Source of the DNA: Nostoc sp. FACHB-892
Lineage (GTDB): Bacteria > Cyanobacteriota > Cyanobacteriia > Cyanobacteriales > Nostocaceae
Length of the DNA stretch: 64,000 nucleotides
Direction: 5' to 3'
Assembly: GCF_014698795.1 (NCBI RefSeq)
Contig: NZ_JACJTR010000006.1
Location: forward strand, 62,001-126,000
Position numbers and translations under genes: made by a program. The notes beneath the pieces were generated by a model, which saw only the letters and a list, made by a program, of their open reading frames with translations, searched no databases and was not told where the DNA came from. Below, in pieces: positions 1 through 7,629 of the stretch (position 1 is its first letter; every line of letters starts with the position of its first letter).

Positions 1-569
1 GTAAGCAGAACATGGCATTTATCGGGAGAGCCTGTTGGCTCATTTATACTTGTCAGCGAAATGCCATGTTTCTTACAGATTTCGATGATAAGTGGCGCTC
101 CACAAGATTCCTCTGAGCAACAAGAAAAACCGAGAATTCCTCCTGGTTTTAAGAAACGATACCATTTACGTAGAGCAGCAGGAATATCTTTAAAATAGAC
201 TATTGCTGTAGAGCAAAGAATTACATCGAAACTCTCATCATTGAAATCAATATACTCAGCATCGGCTTCAATAAGTTCGATATTTTGCAAGCCTAATTCT
301 TCAATTTTCTGTTGTGCTTGAGTTAGCATCCCTGAAGAAAAATCTACTCCAGTAACTTTTCCCTCAGAGCCGACAATTTGTGCAACAGCAATGGCAATGA
401 TACCTGTGCCTGTTGCCATATCCAATACTTTTTGCCCCTTTTGAAGCTGAACCAAATCTAGGAGAGGGAGAGCGCGCTCAATTGTATAATTGTTATCGTA
501 GCTAGTTCTGCTATCGAAGAAATCAATTACTTTTTTCTTATACTCTTGTTCGTATTGGCTATTTTCCAT
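1..569 (-). CDS. Class I SAM-dependent methyltransferase (3' end outside the window)
   Basis: The reading frame starts at the ATG complementary to 567-569 and runs off the left edge, so about 189 residues are seen. Residues about 47-56 read VLDMATGTGI, the glycine-rich SAM-binding loop of UbiE/BioC-like methyltransferases. It is followed by an acidic residue in VTGVDFS, where the ribose is bound, and by a motif with FDVILCS. The family transfers a methyl group from SAM to a small molecule or cofactor; the substrate cannot be told. It lies 105 bp downstream of an AraC-type regulator on the same strand and may be controlled by it. The C-terminus is not visible. Confidence 0.8.
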   Translation of the reverse strand, partial: MENSQYEQEYKKKVIDFFDSRTSYDNNYTIERALPLLDLVQLQKGQKVLDMATGTGIIAIAVAQIVGSEGKVTGVDFSSGMLTQAQQKIEELGLQNIELIEADAEYIDFNDESFDVILCSTAIVYFKDIPAALRKWYRFLKPGGILGFSCCSEESCGAPLIIEICKKHGISLTSINEPTGSPDKCHVLL

Positions 570-674
570 AATATTTTTGTTTGACTGGTCAATTATAAGA
601 ATAAGTTGTGAGTGAAACTTCTGTCTTCTGAAAACTTGCTTTAAAAATGTTAAAATCTTGCAAACTCACAAAAT

Positions 675-1595
675 TTATATCATTTCTCTATATGCTTTAG
701 GTGTAATTCCTACATACTTGCGAAAAATGGTAGTAAAGTTGCTTTGGCTAGAACAGCCAACTTTAAGTGCAATTTCAATAATAGGGAACTGACTATAACT
801 AAGTAAAAATTTAGCTTGTTCAATCCGGCATTTAATGACGTATTGATGTGGAGAAATACCCATTAAACGTTTAAACCAACGGCAGAATGAATAGGAACTC
901 ATATTCACTAGACTAGCCAGTTCTGTTAGTGTTAATTCTAGTGCTAAGTTGTCATAAATATAATCAATTATCTGCCGTAATTGATATTCAGAAAGATTAA
1001 CCTCCAACTCTGAATTTAGTTGCCGTTTTCCAGAATAAGTTTTGAGGAGATGGGCTGCTAGAGCAATAGCAACTGATTCACCATATAATTTACCAGATGG
1101 ACATCCGGCTTGAAGCTCTGTTTTGAGTGCCATTCCCAGATGAAGAATTTGGCGATCGCAGACTCCGCGCTGTGGGATAATTTCAATATTGCGTAGGCGT
1201 AGCCCGTCGTAGACATCGCTCCCAATGATCACATCATCTGCTACTTTCTTAAATAAACTGGAATCAAAAGAGACTAGGAGAAATTTGATTTCCTGATTCC
1301 AACGCGCTTGAGTCGGAATTCCCTTTGGAGTGACGTTAACCAAACCTTTCCTCATCTGCGTACTGTGTAACCTTCCACCTGCTAGTCGCCAGTCTACTTG
1401 GCATGAATTACCAAGCCAAATATTAATGCTGTGCTGCTGTAAGCAAAGCTCTGGACATTCAAATGCGGGTAAATGATGCTGTTCAAGCACAATCCCGTTC
1501 CAGTGATTAGTGCTGGATAAAATAGGAGGTTTGCAGCTCATCGGCACCAGATTTCCGCTTTCCACATCAATGGCTGAGAGTTGTTCAGATTTCAT
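675..1595 (-). CDS. AraC family transcriptional regulator
   Basis: This is a 306-residue protein of typical AraC/XylS length. The last ~100 residues hold the two helix-turn-helix units: LTELASLVNMSSYSFCRWFK (first HTH) and a second with IIEIALKVGCSSQSNFTTIF, ending in the family signature KYVGITPKAYR. The N-terminal ~200 residues would be the ligand-sensing or dimerisation part and carry no motif I recognise. The ATG start is the first in the frame. It probably controls neighbouring genes, the methyltransferase downstream being the simplest candidate; that target is inference. Confidence 0.85.
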   Translation of the reverse strand: MKSEQLSAIDVESGNLVPMSCKPPILSSTNHWNGIVLEQHHLPAFECPELCLQQHSINIWLGNSCQVDWRLAGGRLHSTQMRKGLVNVTPKGIPTQARWNQEIKFLLVSFDSSLFKKVADDVIIGSDVYDGLRLRNIEIIPQRGVCDRQILHLGMALKTELQAGCPSGKLYGESVAIALAAHLLKTYSGKRQLNSELEVNLSEYQLRQIIDYIYDNLALELTLTELASLVNMSSYSFCRWFKRLMGISPHQYVIKCRIEQAKFLLSYSQFPIIEIALKVGCSSQSNFTTIFRKYVGITPKAYREMI

Positions 1596-1677
1596 GTTGC
1601 CTACTAACTTATGAGCTACTACAAAAAAGATGATAAGCTAATGCGCGATCAAATTACATAGTTTCGCATTAAAAGCA

Positions 1678-2562
1678 TCAGTAGCGTATATCTTTCAACT
1701 TATTCCACAATTCAAGTGCAGGAATGTGGCTCAATCCAGCAAATTGTGCATCAGCTGTTTCTATGACTATCCATTCTCCACTTTCTAATTGCCCGATATC
1801 AATTGCTATATAAGGAACACTAAGACGTTCCGAGGCTAGGATTGCCAACTTTAATACTTGCGTCTCTTCTTGTTTTGATAACTTGCTCAAGTCATCTTGC
1901 CCATCCCAATAATATCCATATTTTATAATCTGCTGATTATAAATAAAACATCTAAATTCTCTTCCCATTGGAAAGCCATTTGGGGCTAGGCGTTTATGCC
2001 ATAATTTTACTAATTTCCTAACAATGACTCTACCTCGTGAACGATCTTTAAGTTTTAATAAACACTCCGTCAGTCTAACTAATTCCTCTAGATTATTCGC
2101 TACACAAGATTTCCATCCTTGCATTTTTATAGATTGGACTGCGCCTTTGACAAACACAGGAAATCCCAATAATTCACCAGCCTCAATACATTCGTTTGTT
2201 GAAGTAATTACCACACTGTCAGGTGTCAATCCTTTTAAGTGAGGGTAAAATAGGTCAAACTCTAGTGCTGTCTGGTGTTCTAAAGGAGTATTGAGTAGTT
2301 TTATCCCCTTAGTCAGGGCTGCATGATATATGGCTTTGTAACGCTCAAACTCAGGAATATATCCTATCCAGATACCAGCAGTTACTTTAGGATAATTAGG
2401 AATATGCCAAAGAGCATTTTCTGCTGTACCACATCGTTCAAAATCTCGCGGGATATGGTAGACTTTGCACCCTAATAATTGGGCAGCCTCTATCATTAAT
2501 TTATTTTCGCTAGCGCTGGCAGATGGCTCTATTTGTTCAGTCGATTCACTTAAAACAATCAT
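1678..2562 (-). CDS. ATP-grasp domain protein
   Basis: The protein has 294 residues. The central part reads like an ATP-grasp fold: a lysine in GFPVFVKGAV for ATP contact, then RVIVRKLVKL, GREFRCFIYN, and a late acidic pair in ESGEWIVIETADAQ that would hold Mg-ATP. Family members ligate a carboxylate to an amine or thiol through an acyl phosphate. The N-terminal ~110 residues look like a pre-ATP-grasp domain. The substrate cannot be assigned and no partner gene is adjacent. It ends 82 bp from the AraC gene start on the same strand. Confidence 0.65.
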   Translation of the reverse strand: MIVLSESTEQIEPSASASENKLMIEAAQLLGCKVYHIPRDFERCGTAENALWHIPNYPKVTAGIWIGYIPEFERYKAIYHAALTKGIKLLNTPLEHQTALEFDLFYPHLKGLTPDSVVITSTNECIEAGELLGFPVFVKGAVQSIKMQGWKSCVANNLEELVRLTECLLKLKDRSRGRVIVRKLVKLWHKRLAPNGFPMGREFRCFIYNQQIIKYGYYWDGQDDLSKLSKQEETQVLKLAILASERLSVPYIAIDIGQLESGEWIVIETADAQFAGLSHIPALELWNKLKDIRY

Positions 2563-2564
2563 TT

Positions 2565-2612
2565 CTTCCTCAGCGTACCTCTGCGCTTACCTCAGCGTCC
2601 CTCTGCGTTTAA
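2565..2612. repeat. Degenerate tandem repeat in the ATP-grasp/rtcB gap
   Basis: The unit CTCAGCG(T)ACCTCTGCG is present about twice in a row. Short low-complexity repeats of this type are scattered between genes in Nostoc-type genomes. No coding or regulatory role is visible. Confidence 0.5.
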
Positions 2613-2621
2613 AAAAATAAA

Positions 2622-2645
2622 AAAGGTGGGCATTACCCACCCAAC
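2622..2645 (-). terminator. Hairpin downstream of rtcB
   Basis: The sequence GGTGGG-cattA-CCCACC forms a six-pair stem with a short loop directly after the rtcB stop codon, with an A-run on the plus strand (U-run on the rtcB transcript side). It fits a Rho-independent terminator for rtcB. Confidence 0.55.
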
Positions 2646-2649
2646 AAAC

Positions 2650-3831
2650 TTATCCCTTAACACAAAGAACTTGCTTCAGTGTTGCTACAACTTCAACCAA
2701 ATCTGCTTGATTTTGCATCACTTGTTCTATAGGCTTATAAGCACCAGGAATTTCATCTAACACGCCCTCATCTTTGCGGCATTCTACGCCATTTGTTTGC
2801 TCAATTAAATCATCAAGCGTATAGACATTTTTTGCCTTATTTCTAGACATCAAACGCCCTGCACCGTGGGAACAAGAACAGAAACTATGGGCATTACCTT
2901 TACCCTTAATAATAAAAGACTTTGCCCCCATCGAACCAGGAATAATCCCATAATCTTCAGTCTGGGCGCGGACTGCACCTTTACGAGTAACGTATACATC
3001 CTCGTCAAAATGCACTTCTTTTTCGGCATAATTGTGATGACAATTAACCTGCAATAAAGGTTTAGTTGCCCTCCCACCTGCTAAATGCTTCTCAACTATG
3101 TGCTTAAAACGTGCCATCATCACATCACGGTTGACACGCGCATAGTCTTGTGACCATTGCAAATCGTGCCAGTATGCTTGGAATTCTGGCGTACCAGCGA
3201 CAAAATGAGCCAAATCAGGGTCAGGCAATTTATTACCTGCCATTTTTGCTAATTCCCTGGCTGTATGAATATGGCACTGTGCAAGTTTATTACCGATGTT
3301 GCGCGACCCAGAATGCAGCATCAGCCAAACTTGATTCTCTGTATCAAGACACACTTCAATAAAGTGGTTTCCTCCACCGAGAGAACCCATCTGTTTCATC
3401 GCTTTGCTTTGTAGGTCTTGCACACCGCGATGCAAGTCTTTAAAATCATCCCAGCGTTGCCAATTGCTGACAGATTTTTCAACGTCTTTATTTTCGTTGA
3501 ATCCTGTAGGAATGGCTGCTTCAATATCCAGGCGGATTTTTTTCAGCTTACCTTCTAGCTGTTCGGCGGTAAATGAGGTTTTGATAGCGCTCATCCCACA
3601 ACCAATATCCACACCCACAGCAGCTGGGATAATCGCTTCTTTAGTTGCAATTACAGAACCAACTAAAGCACCTTTTCCTAAGTGAACATCTGGCATTAAT
3701 GCCACGTGCTTAAACACAAATGGTAGCGATGCTACATTTTTTGCCATCTTGGTTTCTTCTGGGCCCAATGAGTGATTTGCCCAAGATAAGACGGGTGCTG
3801 GTGTGGTAATTTCTAACTTTTCGTAGGGCAT
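2650..3831 (-). CDS. rtcB: RtcB-type RNA ligase
   Basis: The 393-residue protein carries the RtcB signatures in order: VDIGCGMSA (Asp75 and Cys78 as Mn ligands), GGGNHFIEV (His155), MLHSGSRNIG (His173), NCHHNY (His265/266), SMGAKSFIIKG and SHGAGR with His322, the residue guanylated in the family. RtcB joins 2',3'-cyclic phosphate or 3'-phosphate RNA ends to 5'-OH ends with GTP, in tRNA splicing or RNA repair. At 393 residues it belongs to the shorter bacterial group. All catalytic residues are present. No RtcR or archease gene is adjacent, so its physiological RNA is unknown. Confidence 0.93.
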   Translation of the reverse strand: MPYEKLEITTPAPVLSWANHSLGPEETKMAKNVASLPFVFKHVALMPDVHLGKGALVGSVIATKEAIIPAAVGVDIGCGMSAIKTSFTAEQLEGKLKKIRLDIEAAIPTGFNENKDVEKSVSNWQRWDDFKDLHRGVQDLQSKAMKQMGSLGGGNHFIEVCLDTENQVWLMLHSGSRNIGNKLAQCHIHTARELAKMAGNKLPDPDLAHFVAGTPEFQAYWHDLQWSQDYARVNRDVMMARFKHIVEKHLAGGRATKPLLQVNCHHNYAEKEVHFDEDVYVTRKGAVRAQTEDYGIIPGSMGAKSFIIKGKGNAHSFCSCSHGAGRLMSRNKAKNVYTLDDLIEQTNGVECRKDEGVLDEIPGAYKPIEQVMQNQADLVEVVATLKQVLCVKG

Positions 3832-4147
3832 AATTTTTTGTATTTTGGATTTTAAATTTTAGATTTTGGATTGGGTATATGGCACTGAGAATTATTAGTC
3901 TGACTTATAACCCATTACCTCGTTAGTTGTAGCAATTTAATGTTGTATTGTCTTTCATTTCACTCGCTCAGTTTTTGTGAAGCTGAACAACTAATCTTAG
4001 GAGTAACACCTTTATACTACAAATGTAATCAAAAAAGTTGCAAAGGTCAAGCCCATACCACAGAGGGAAAGCAGATGTTTCCCAAATATATTAAAATTTG
4101 TAAAGGAAATAACTTTGCTTAAATAACCCTTAAACTTCTGACACAAT
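3832..4147. other. Intergenic gap between rtcB and a methyltransferase
   Basis: This 316 bp gap between divergent genes contains a T-rich direct repeat of the type attttggattttaaatt near 3843-3875 and presumably both promoters. A 60-codon frame at 3940-4122 has no ribosome site and unlikely composition, and I do not call it. Confidence 0.5.
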
Positions 4148-5035
4148 ATGGCAGTGCGTCAAGATACAATCTGGGAACGTTTTTTATCCCCTGTAGTGCG
4201 TCTTTTGATTGATGAAGACGGGTTACGGCGTTACGCTGATAGTATTGACTGGGAGAAAGAATGCGATCGCTTGCGACGAGATGATGTCATAATTCCCTCG
4301 TACTACAGTAGCCAAAATTTTCACGGGATTACAGGCGGATATCTGACTTACGGTGCAGCAGTTAGTTACGATCCGATTACGCAATATGTTGTGCCACCGA
4401 ATGAAACTATTGTCCGTCAGGCTTTAGTTGATGCCGTCAAGGTAAAACCACAACGCATACTTGACTTAGGTTGCGGTACTGGTTCCACTACCTTAATGTT
4501 AAAGCAGGCTTTCCCCCAAGCGGAAGTTATTGGTTTGGACTTATCACCCTATATGCTGGTAAGGGCAGAAGATAAAGCTAGAAATGTTGGTTTAGATATA
4601 GTCTGGCGACATGGGAATGCTGAAAAAACTGGTTTGAGTGACGCAACATTCGACTTGGTTACAGCTTCTTTGCTATTCCACGAAACACCAAATGAGGTGT
4701 CCCTAGCAATTTTGCGAGAAAGCTTTAGGTTGTTGGTAACTGGAGGGCAAGTATTAATTCTAGATGGAAATCAAAAGACTCTCCGTCAGTTAGAATGGCT
4801 TAATGATGTTTTTGAAGAGCCATATATTCGTGAGTATGCTGCTGGTAGCGTGGACGCGAATATGGGCGCAGCCGGATTTGAAGCTGTGCGATCGCAGGAT
4901 GTATGGTGGATAAATCAGATCACTAGCGGCATTAAACCGATCGCAACTGAAAATGTCCGTCAGTATACTGCCACATCAATAGATAATAATAATTTGGAGG
5001 AACTTGGATCTCCAGCGTTTGGCATAATGGCATGA
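4148..5035 (+). CDS. Class I SAM-dependent methyltransferase
   Basis: This is a 295-residue protein. Residues 104-114 read ILDLGCGTGST, the SAM-binding loop. VIGLDLSPYML follows, with the ribose-binding Asp, then ATFDLVTASLLFHE and a post-loop with GGQVLILDG. These place it among UbiE/Methyltransf_11-like enzymes. About 100 extra N-terminal residues precede the core. The stop codon overlaps the start of the downstream HAD gene (ATGA), so the two are probably translated together. Substrate unknown. Confidence 0.8.
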   Translation: MAVRQDTIWERFLSPVVRLLIDEDGLRRYADSIDWEKECDRLRRDDVIIPSYYSSQNFHGITGGYLTYGAAVSYDPITQYVVPPNETIVRQALVDAVKVKPQRILDLGCGTGSTTLMLKQAFPQAEVIGLDLSPYMLVRAEDKARNVGLDIVWRHGNAEKTGLSDATFDLVTASLLFHETPNEVSLAILRESFRLLVTGGQVLILDGNQKTLRQLEWLNDVFEEPYIREYAAGSVDANMGAAGFEAVRSQDVWWINQITSGIKPIATENVRQYTATSIDNNNLEELGSPAFGIMA

Positions 5036-5760
5036 GTTTAAAGGCAGTTCTCTTTGATTTTAATGGTGTCATCATTAATGATGAGCCAATTCACCTGCAA
5101 CTGATTGATGAGATTCTCATTCAAGAAAATCTCCAACCCCAAAAGGTGAGTGAGCGTCAAGCTTCTTTAGGACGCACTGACCGCGCTTGTTTTCAGCAAC
5201 TACTCGCTAATCGTGGTAGAGTAGGCGATGAAAACTATTTAACTCAGTTGCTGTACCGCAAAGCAGAAGCCTATGTGGTAGAACTAGGAAAAATAGAGAA
5301 ACTGCCTTTATATCCAGGTGTTGAAGACTTAATATATCAGGTGCGATCGCGGAATCTGAAACTAGGTTTAGTTAGTGGCGCTATTCGTAAAGAAATAGAA
5401 TTGGTACTTGATCGCGCCAAACTAGCCCAACACTTTAAAGTTATTGTTGCCGGTGATGACATCACCACTAGTAAACCAGAACCCGATGGTTATTTACTGG
5501 CAGTAAAACGCTTAAATAAAGAATACCCTGAACTGAATCTTCAACCACACGAGTGTCTGGCCATTGAAGACACACCAGCAGGAATTGCAGCAGCGAAGCG
5601 ATCGCAAATGCAAGTTGTTGGTGTAGCGAATACTTACCCATTCCATATGCTCCAGCGCTGCTGTAACTGGACTGTTGATTATCTAAGCGAATTGGAACTG
5701 GAACGTGTGCAGAAGATTTATTCTCAAAAAGAGCCTCAGCCATCGGCAAGTGAATGTTAA
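5032..5760 (+). CDS. HAD-superfamily hydrolase, beta-phosphoglucomutase-like
   Basis: The protein has 242 residues with the HAD subfamily IA layout: N-terminal LFDFNGVI (nucleophile Asp9), a cap domain to about residue 85, motif II in LVSGAIRKE, motif III Lys in SKPEPDGYL and motif IV in CLAIEDTPAGI. The usual general-acid Asp two residues after the nucleophile is Asn here (DFNG rather than DxDG), a variant seen in some HAD proteins that may lower turnover. The family hydrolyses phosphomonoesters or isomerises sugar phosphates. It overlaps the preceding methyltransferase by 4 bp. Confidence 0.8.
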   Translation: MSLKAVLFDFNGVIINDEPIHLQLIDEILIQENLQPQKVSERQASLGRTDRACFQQLLANRGRVGDENYLTQLLYRKAEAYVVELGKIEKLPLYPGVEDLIYQVRSRNLKLGLVSGAIRKEIELVLDRAKLAQHFKVIVAGDDITTSKPEPDGYLLAVKRLNKEYPELNLQPHECLAIEDTPAGIAAAKRSQMQVVGVANTYPFHMLQRCCNWTVDYLSELELERVQKIYSQKEPQPSASEC

Positions 5761-5826
5761 AATACTCTATGGTGATAGTGTATGAAGTTAATGAGTAATA
5801 TTACTCTTGACTTTAGTACTGATTAA

Positions 5827-5899
5827 GGGGAATTAGCTCAGTTGGTAGAGCGCTGCGATCGCACCGCAGAGGCCATCGGTTCAAATCCGTTATTCTCCA
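5827..5899 (+). tRNA. tRNA-Ala(CGC), CAST attachment site
   Basis: A 73-nt cloverleaf folds cleanly: acceptor GGGGAAT/ATTCTCC (one G-U), D stem GCTC/GAGC, anticodon stem CTGCG/CGCAG with loop ATCGCAC giving anticodon CGC, T loop TTCAAAT and discriminator A. The T stem ATCGG/CCGTT has one T-T mismatch. No CCA is encoded. The gene ends 2 bp before the transposon end. Bases 5845-5847 are GTA (a GTN PAM) followed by 17 nt copied in the CAST truncated guide. Confidence 0.9.
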
Positions 5900-5901
5900 T
5901 G

Positions 5902-6060
5902 TGTACATTAAATAATTATTGTCAGTTTTAAAGAATTAATGTCCAGTTTTTCCAAGTTCAGGGGCATAAGTTACGTATTTTTGAGGCTTTCAGCAAATAA
6001 ATCAGTTTTAAAGAATTATTGTCCAGAGTTGAAACCAGTTTTAAAGAATTATTGTCCAAA
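5902..6060 (-). repeat. CAST right end (CRISPR-proximal) with TnsB-site-like repeats
   Basis: It starts with TGTACA. The block ttttaaagaattattgtcca (or attaatg variant) occurs at about 5925-5945, 6005-6024 and 6037-6058, in the same orientation, after the terminal attaaataattattgtc copy. Spaced copies of one short motif are what TnsB binds in Tn7-like ends. The neighbouring ~200 bp up to about 6262 is also shared with the relic end at 38566. Confidence 0.85.
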
Positions 6061-6250
6061 ATCAGCCTGTAAAACTCGGCTAAATATATGTTTTCTAATT
6101 TAATTTATTACAGCAAACCCAAGGCTCTTAAATTGCAAGAATAGCTTTAAAGCACTTTATTTGCAGTCTAGTTACAAAAATATATAACCTCTTCTTTTGC
6201 TGTTTTCACCCAAGCAGAGGCTCCATTACTATAAAATAGCTGCGTTTTAT

Positions 6251-6290
6251 GTGCGATCGCAGCGCTCCTTTCAAACCACCCTAATACAAA
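6251..6290 (-). ncRNA. Truncated repeat-spacer unit: tRNA homing guide
   Basis: Read on the minus strand, a degenerate half repeat (complement of 6268-6287, ending GGTGGTTTGAAAG instead of GGTGGGTTGAAAG) is followed by gagcgctgcgatcgcac (6267 down to 6251). These 17 nt are identical to 5848-5864 inside the tRNA-Ala gene, directly after a GTA trinucleotide. Beyond the 17 nt the match stops. V-K CASTs are known to use such off-array truncated guides to insert next to tRNA genes. It sits about 40 bp beyond the last array repeat. Confidence 0.88.
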
Positions 6291-6326
6291 ATTATATAAC
6301 CAAAGCGCCTACTTTGGGGATAAGAA

Positions 6327-6955
6327 ATTTCAACCCACCACCTAACGAGAGGCCTTTGGAAACCTTACTATGTTTATCAGCAATATCTTTGGCTAGCTCC
6401 TTTCAACCCACCACCTAACGAGAGGGCTTTGGAAACATAAGTAAGATCCGATCGTCTGTAGTAACCATAGAAAACTTTCAACCCACCACCTAACGAGAGG
6501 GCTTTGGAAACCCCAATCCGGTCGAGGGTTTCTTCTTGCCCTGAATCCAATCCACTTTCAACCCACCACCTAACGAGAGGGCTTTGGAAACATAGGACTG
6601 CTACAGAATCCTTTCCACCGCTTAGAGCCTTTCAACCCACCACCTAACGAGAGGGCTTTGGAAACATTAAAGACGGAAACGTTTTTACAGGGACAGCTAG
6701 CTTTCAACCCACCACCTAACGAGAGGGCTTTGGAAACATAACGAAATCAAAAACCTTCCTGTTCGCAAAACAATCTTTCAACCCACCACCTAACGAGAGG
6801 GCTTTGGAAACAGAAATTGAAGTAGCAAGCCCTCTGATTGTTGGCACTTTCAACCCACCACCTAACGAGAGGGCTTTGGAAACCCAGCAAAATGCCAGTT
6901 GTGATTCAGTCCTAAGAACTTTCAACCCACCACCTAACGAGAGGGCTTTGGAAAC
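6327..6955 (-). CRISPR. CRISPR array, 9 repeats of 37 bp, type V-K
   Basis: Repeats start on the plus strand at 6327, 6400, 6475, 6555, 6629, 6701, 6775, 6847 and 6919, each 37 bp. Eight internal spacers are 35-43 bp. Eight repeats are identical; the one at 6327 differs at two positions, as a terminal repeat often does, marking this as the leader-distal end. Read on the minus strand each repeat starts GTTTCCAAAG and ends GTGGGTTGAAAG, the ending typical of V-K repeats. Transcription from the cas12k side is therefore expected. I did not recognise the spacer targets. Confidence 0.95.
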
Positions 6956-7139
6956 CGCACCCGTGAAAACTCTTGCCAACAATGGCTTTTGAAGGCAAAT
7001 TTGGCAAGCCTTCTTTAATTCCTATTTTCTACGGCCAACGAATAAAATTTTATTCATGACTAAAACAGTAATACCCAGTGCAGACAAGAGTTTTAGACAT
7101 TTGGCAGAACCCCAGGGATTTTGCCCCCGCTTTGGCTTG

Positions 7140-7570
7140 CCAAAAATAAAAATTAGGGGGTGGTAGTTCGGTAGCCACCGTGACGGTATACCCGTACCCT
7201 TACTTTGTTGTAAAGTAAGAGGTAATGACACTCCTCGTAAAACCAAAATCTAAGATTTTAGTAGTACAGGCCGCTCTGGCACCTAACACCAAGCTAAAAG
7301 AGTTTGATGTCAAGAGCAAAGGTTCTGGGTTGTTTGGAACCCTAACACCTTATACTTCCCATGCGTCTCGGTGCGAGTACTTTCTCATCTAACAGCAGTA
7401 TTACCTTACCCAAGCAATTACCACTAACAAACGCTTAGATGATCGCACAGGTAGAGTTGGCAGCTACCAGGGTCAGAAAGAATACGCTTTTCCAAGCGTT
7501 AAACTAACCCATTCCACAGTATCTACACAAAGGGGTTAATACTGTAGCATCATACAGTTAAGGCTCAAAA
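7140..7570 (-). ncRNA. tracrRNA of the V-K CAST (approximate bounds)
   Basis: The region lies between cas12k and the array on the same strand. Its minus strand contains GGGTTAGTTTAACGC (7496-7510), CTTTCTGACCCTGGTAGCTG (7461-7480) and GTGGCTACCGAACTACCACC (7159-7178), three blocks that I recognise as closely similar to the ShCAST tracrRNA. Near its 3' side ACCACCCCC (about 7156-7164) can pair with GGTGGTGGG of the repeat as the anti-repeat. The spacing between the blocks is longer than in ShCAST. Ends are estimates and would need RNA data. Confidence 0.75.
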
Positions 7571-7629
7571 GAGCATGTATGACGGCACCGATTTAATTTC
7601 CCTAAGACTACATTCTTCGGGTAGAAATT

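Noticed and set aside
3940..4122. Possible 60-residue protein before the methyltransferase
   Set aside because: No ribosome site, no recognisable sequence, and it lies in a promoter gap.
6716..6982. Open frame across the CRISPR array
   Set aside because: It is made of repeat units translated in a chance frame.
7022..7246. Possible 74-residue protein in the tracrRNA region
   Set aside because: The stretch is explained by the tracrRNA, which shares blocks with a known RNA.
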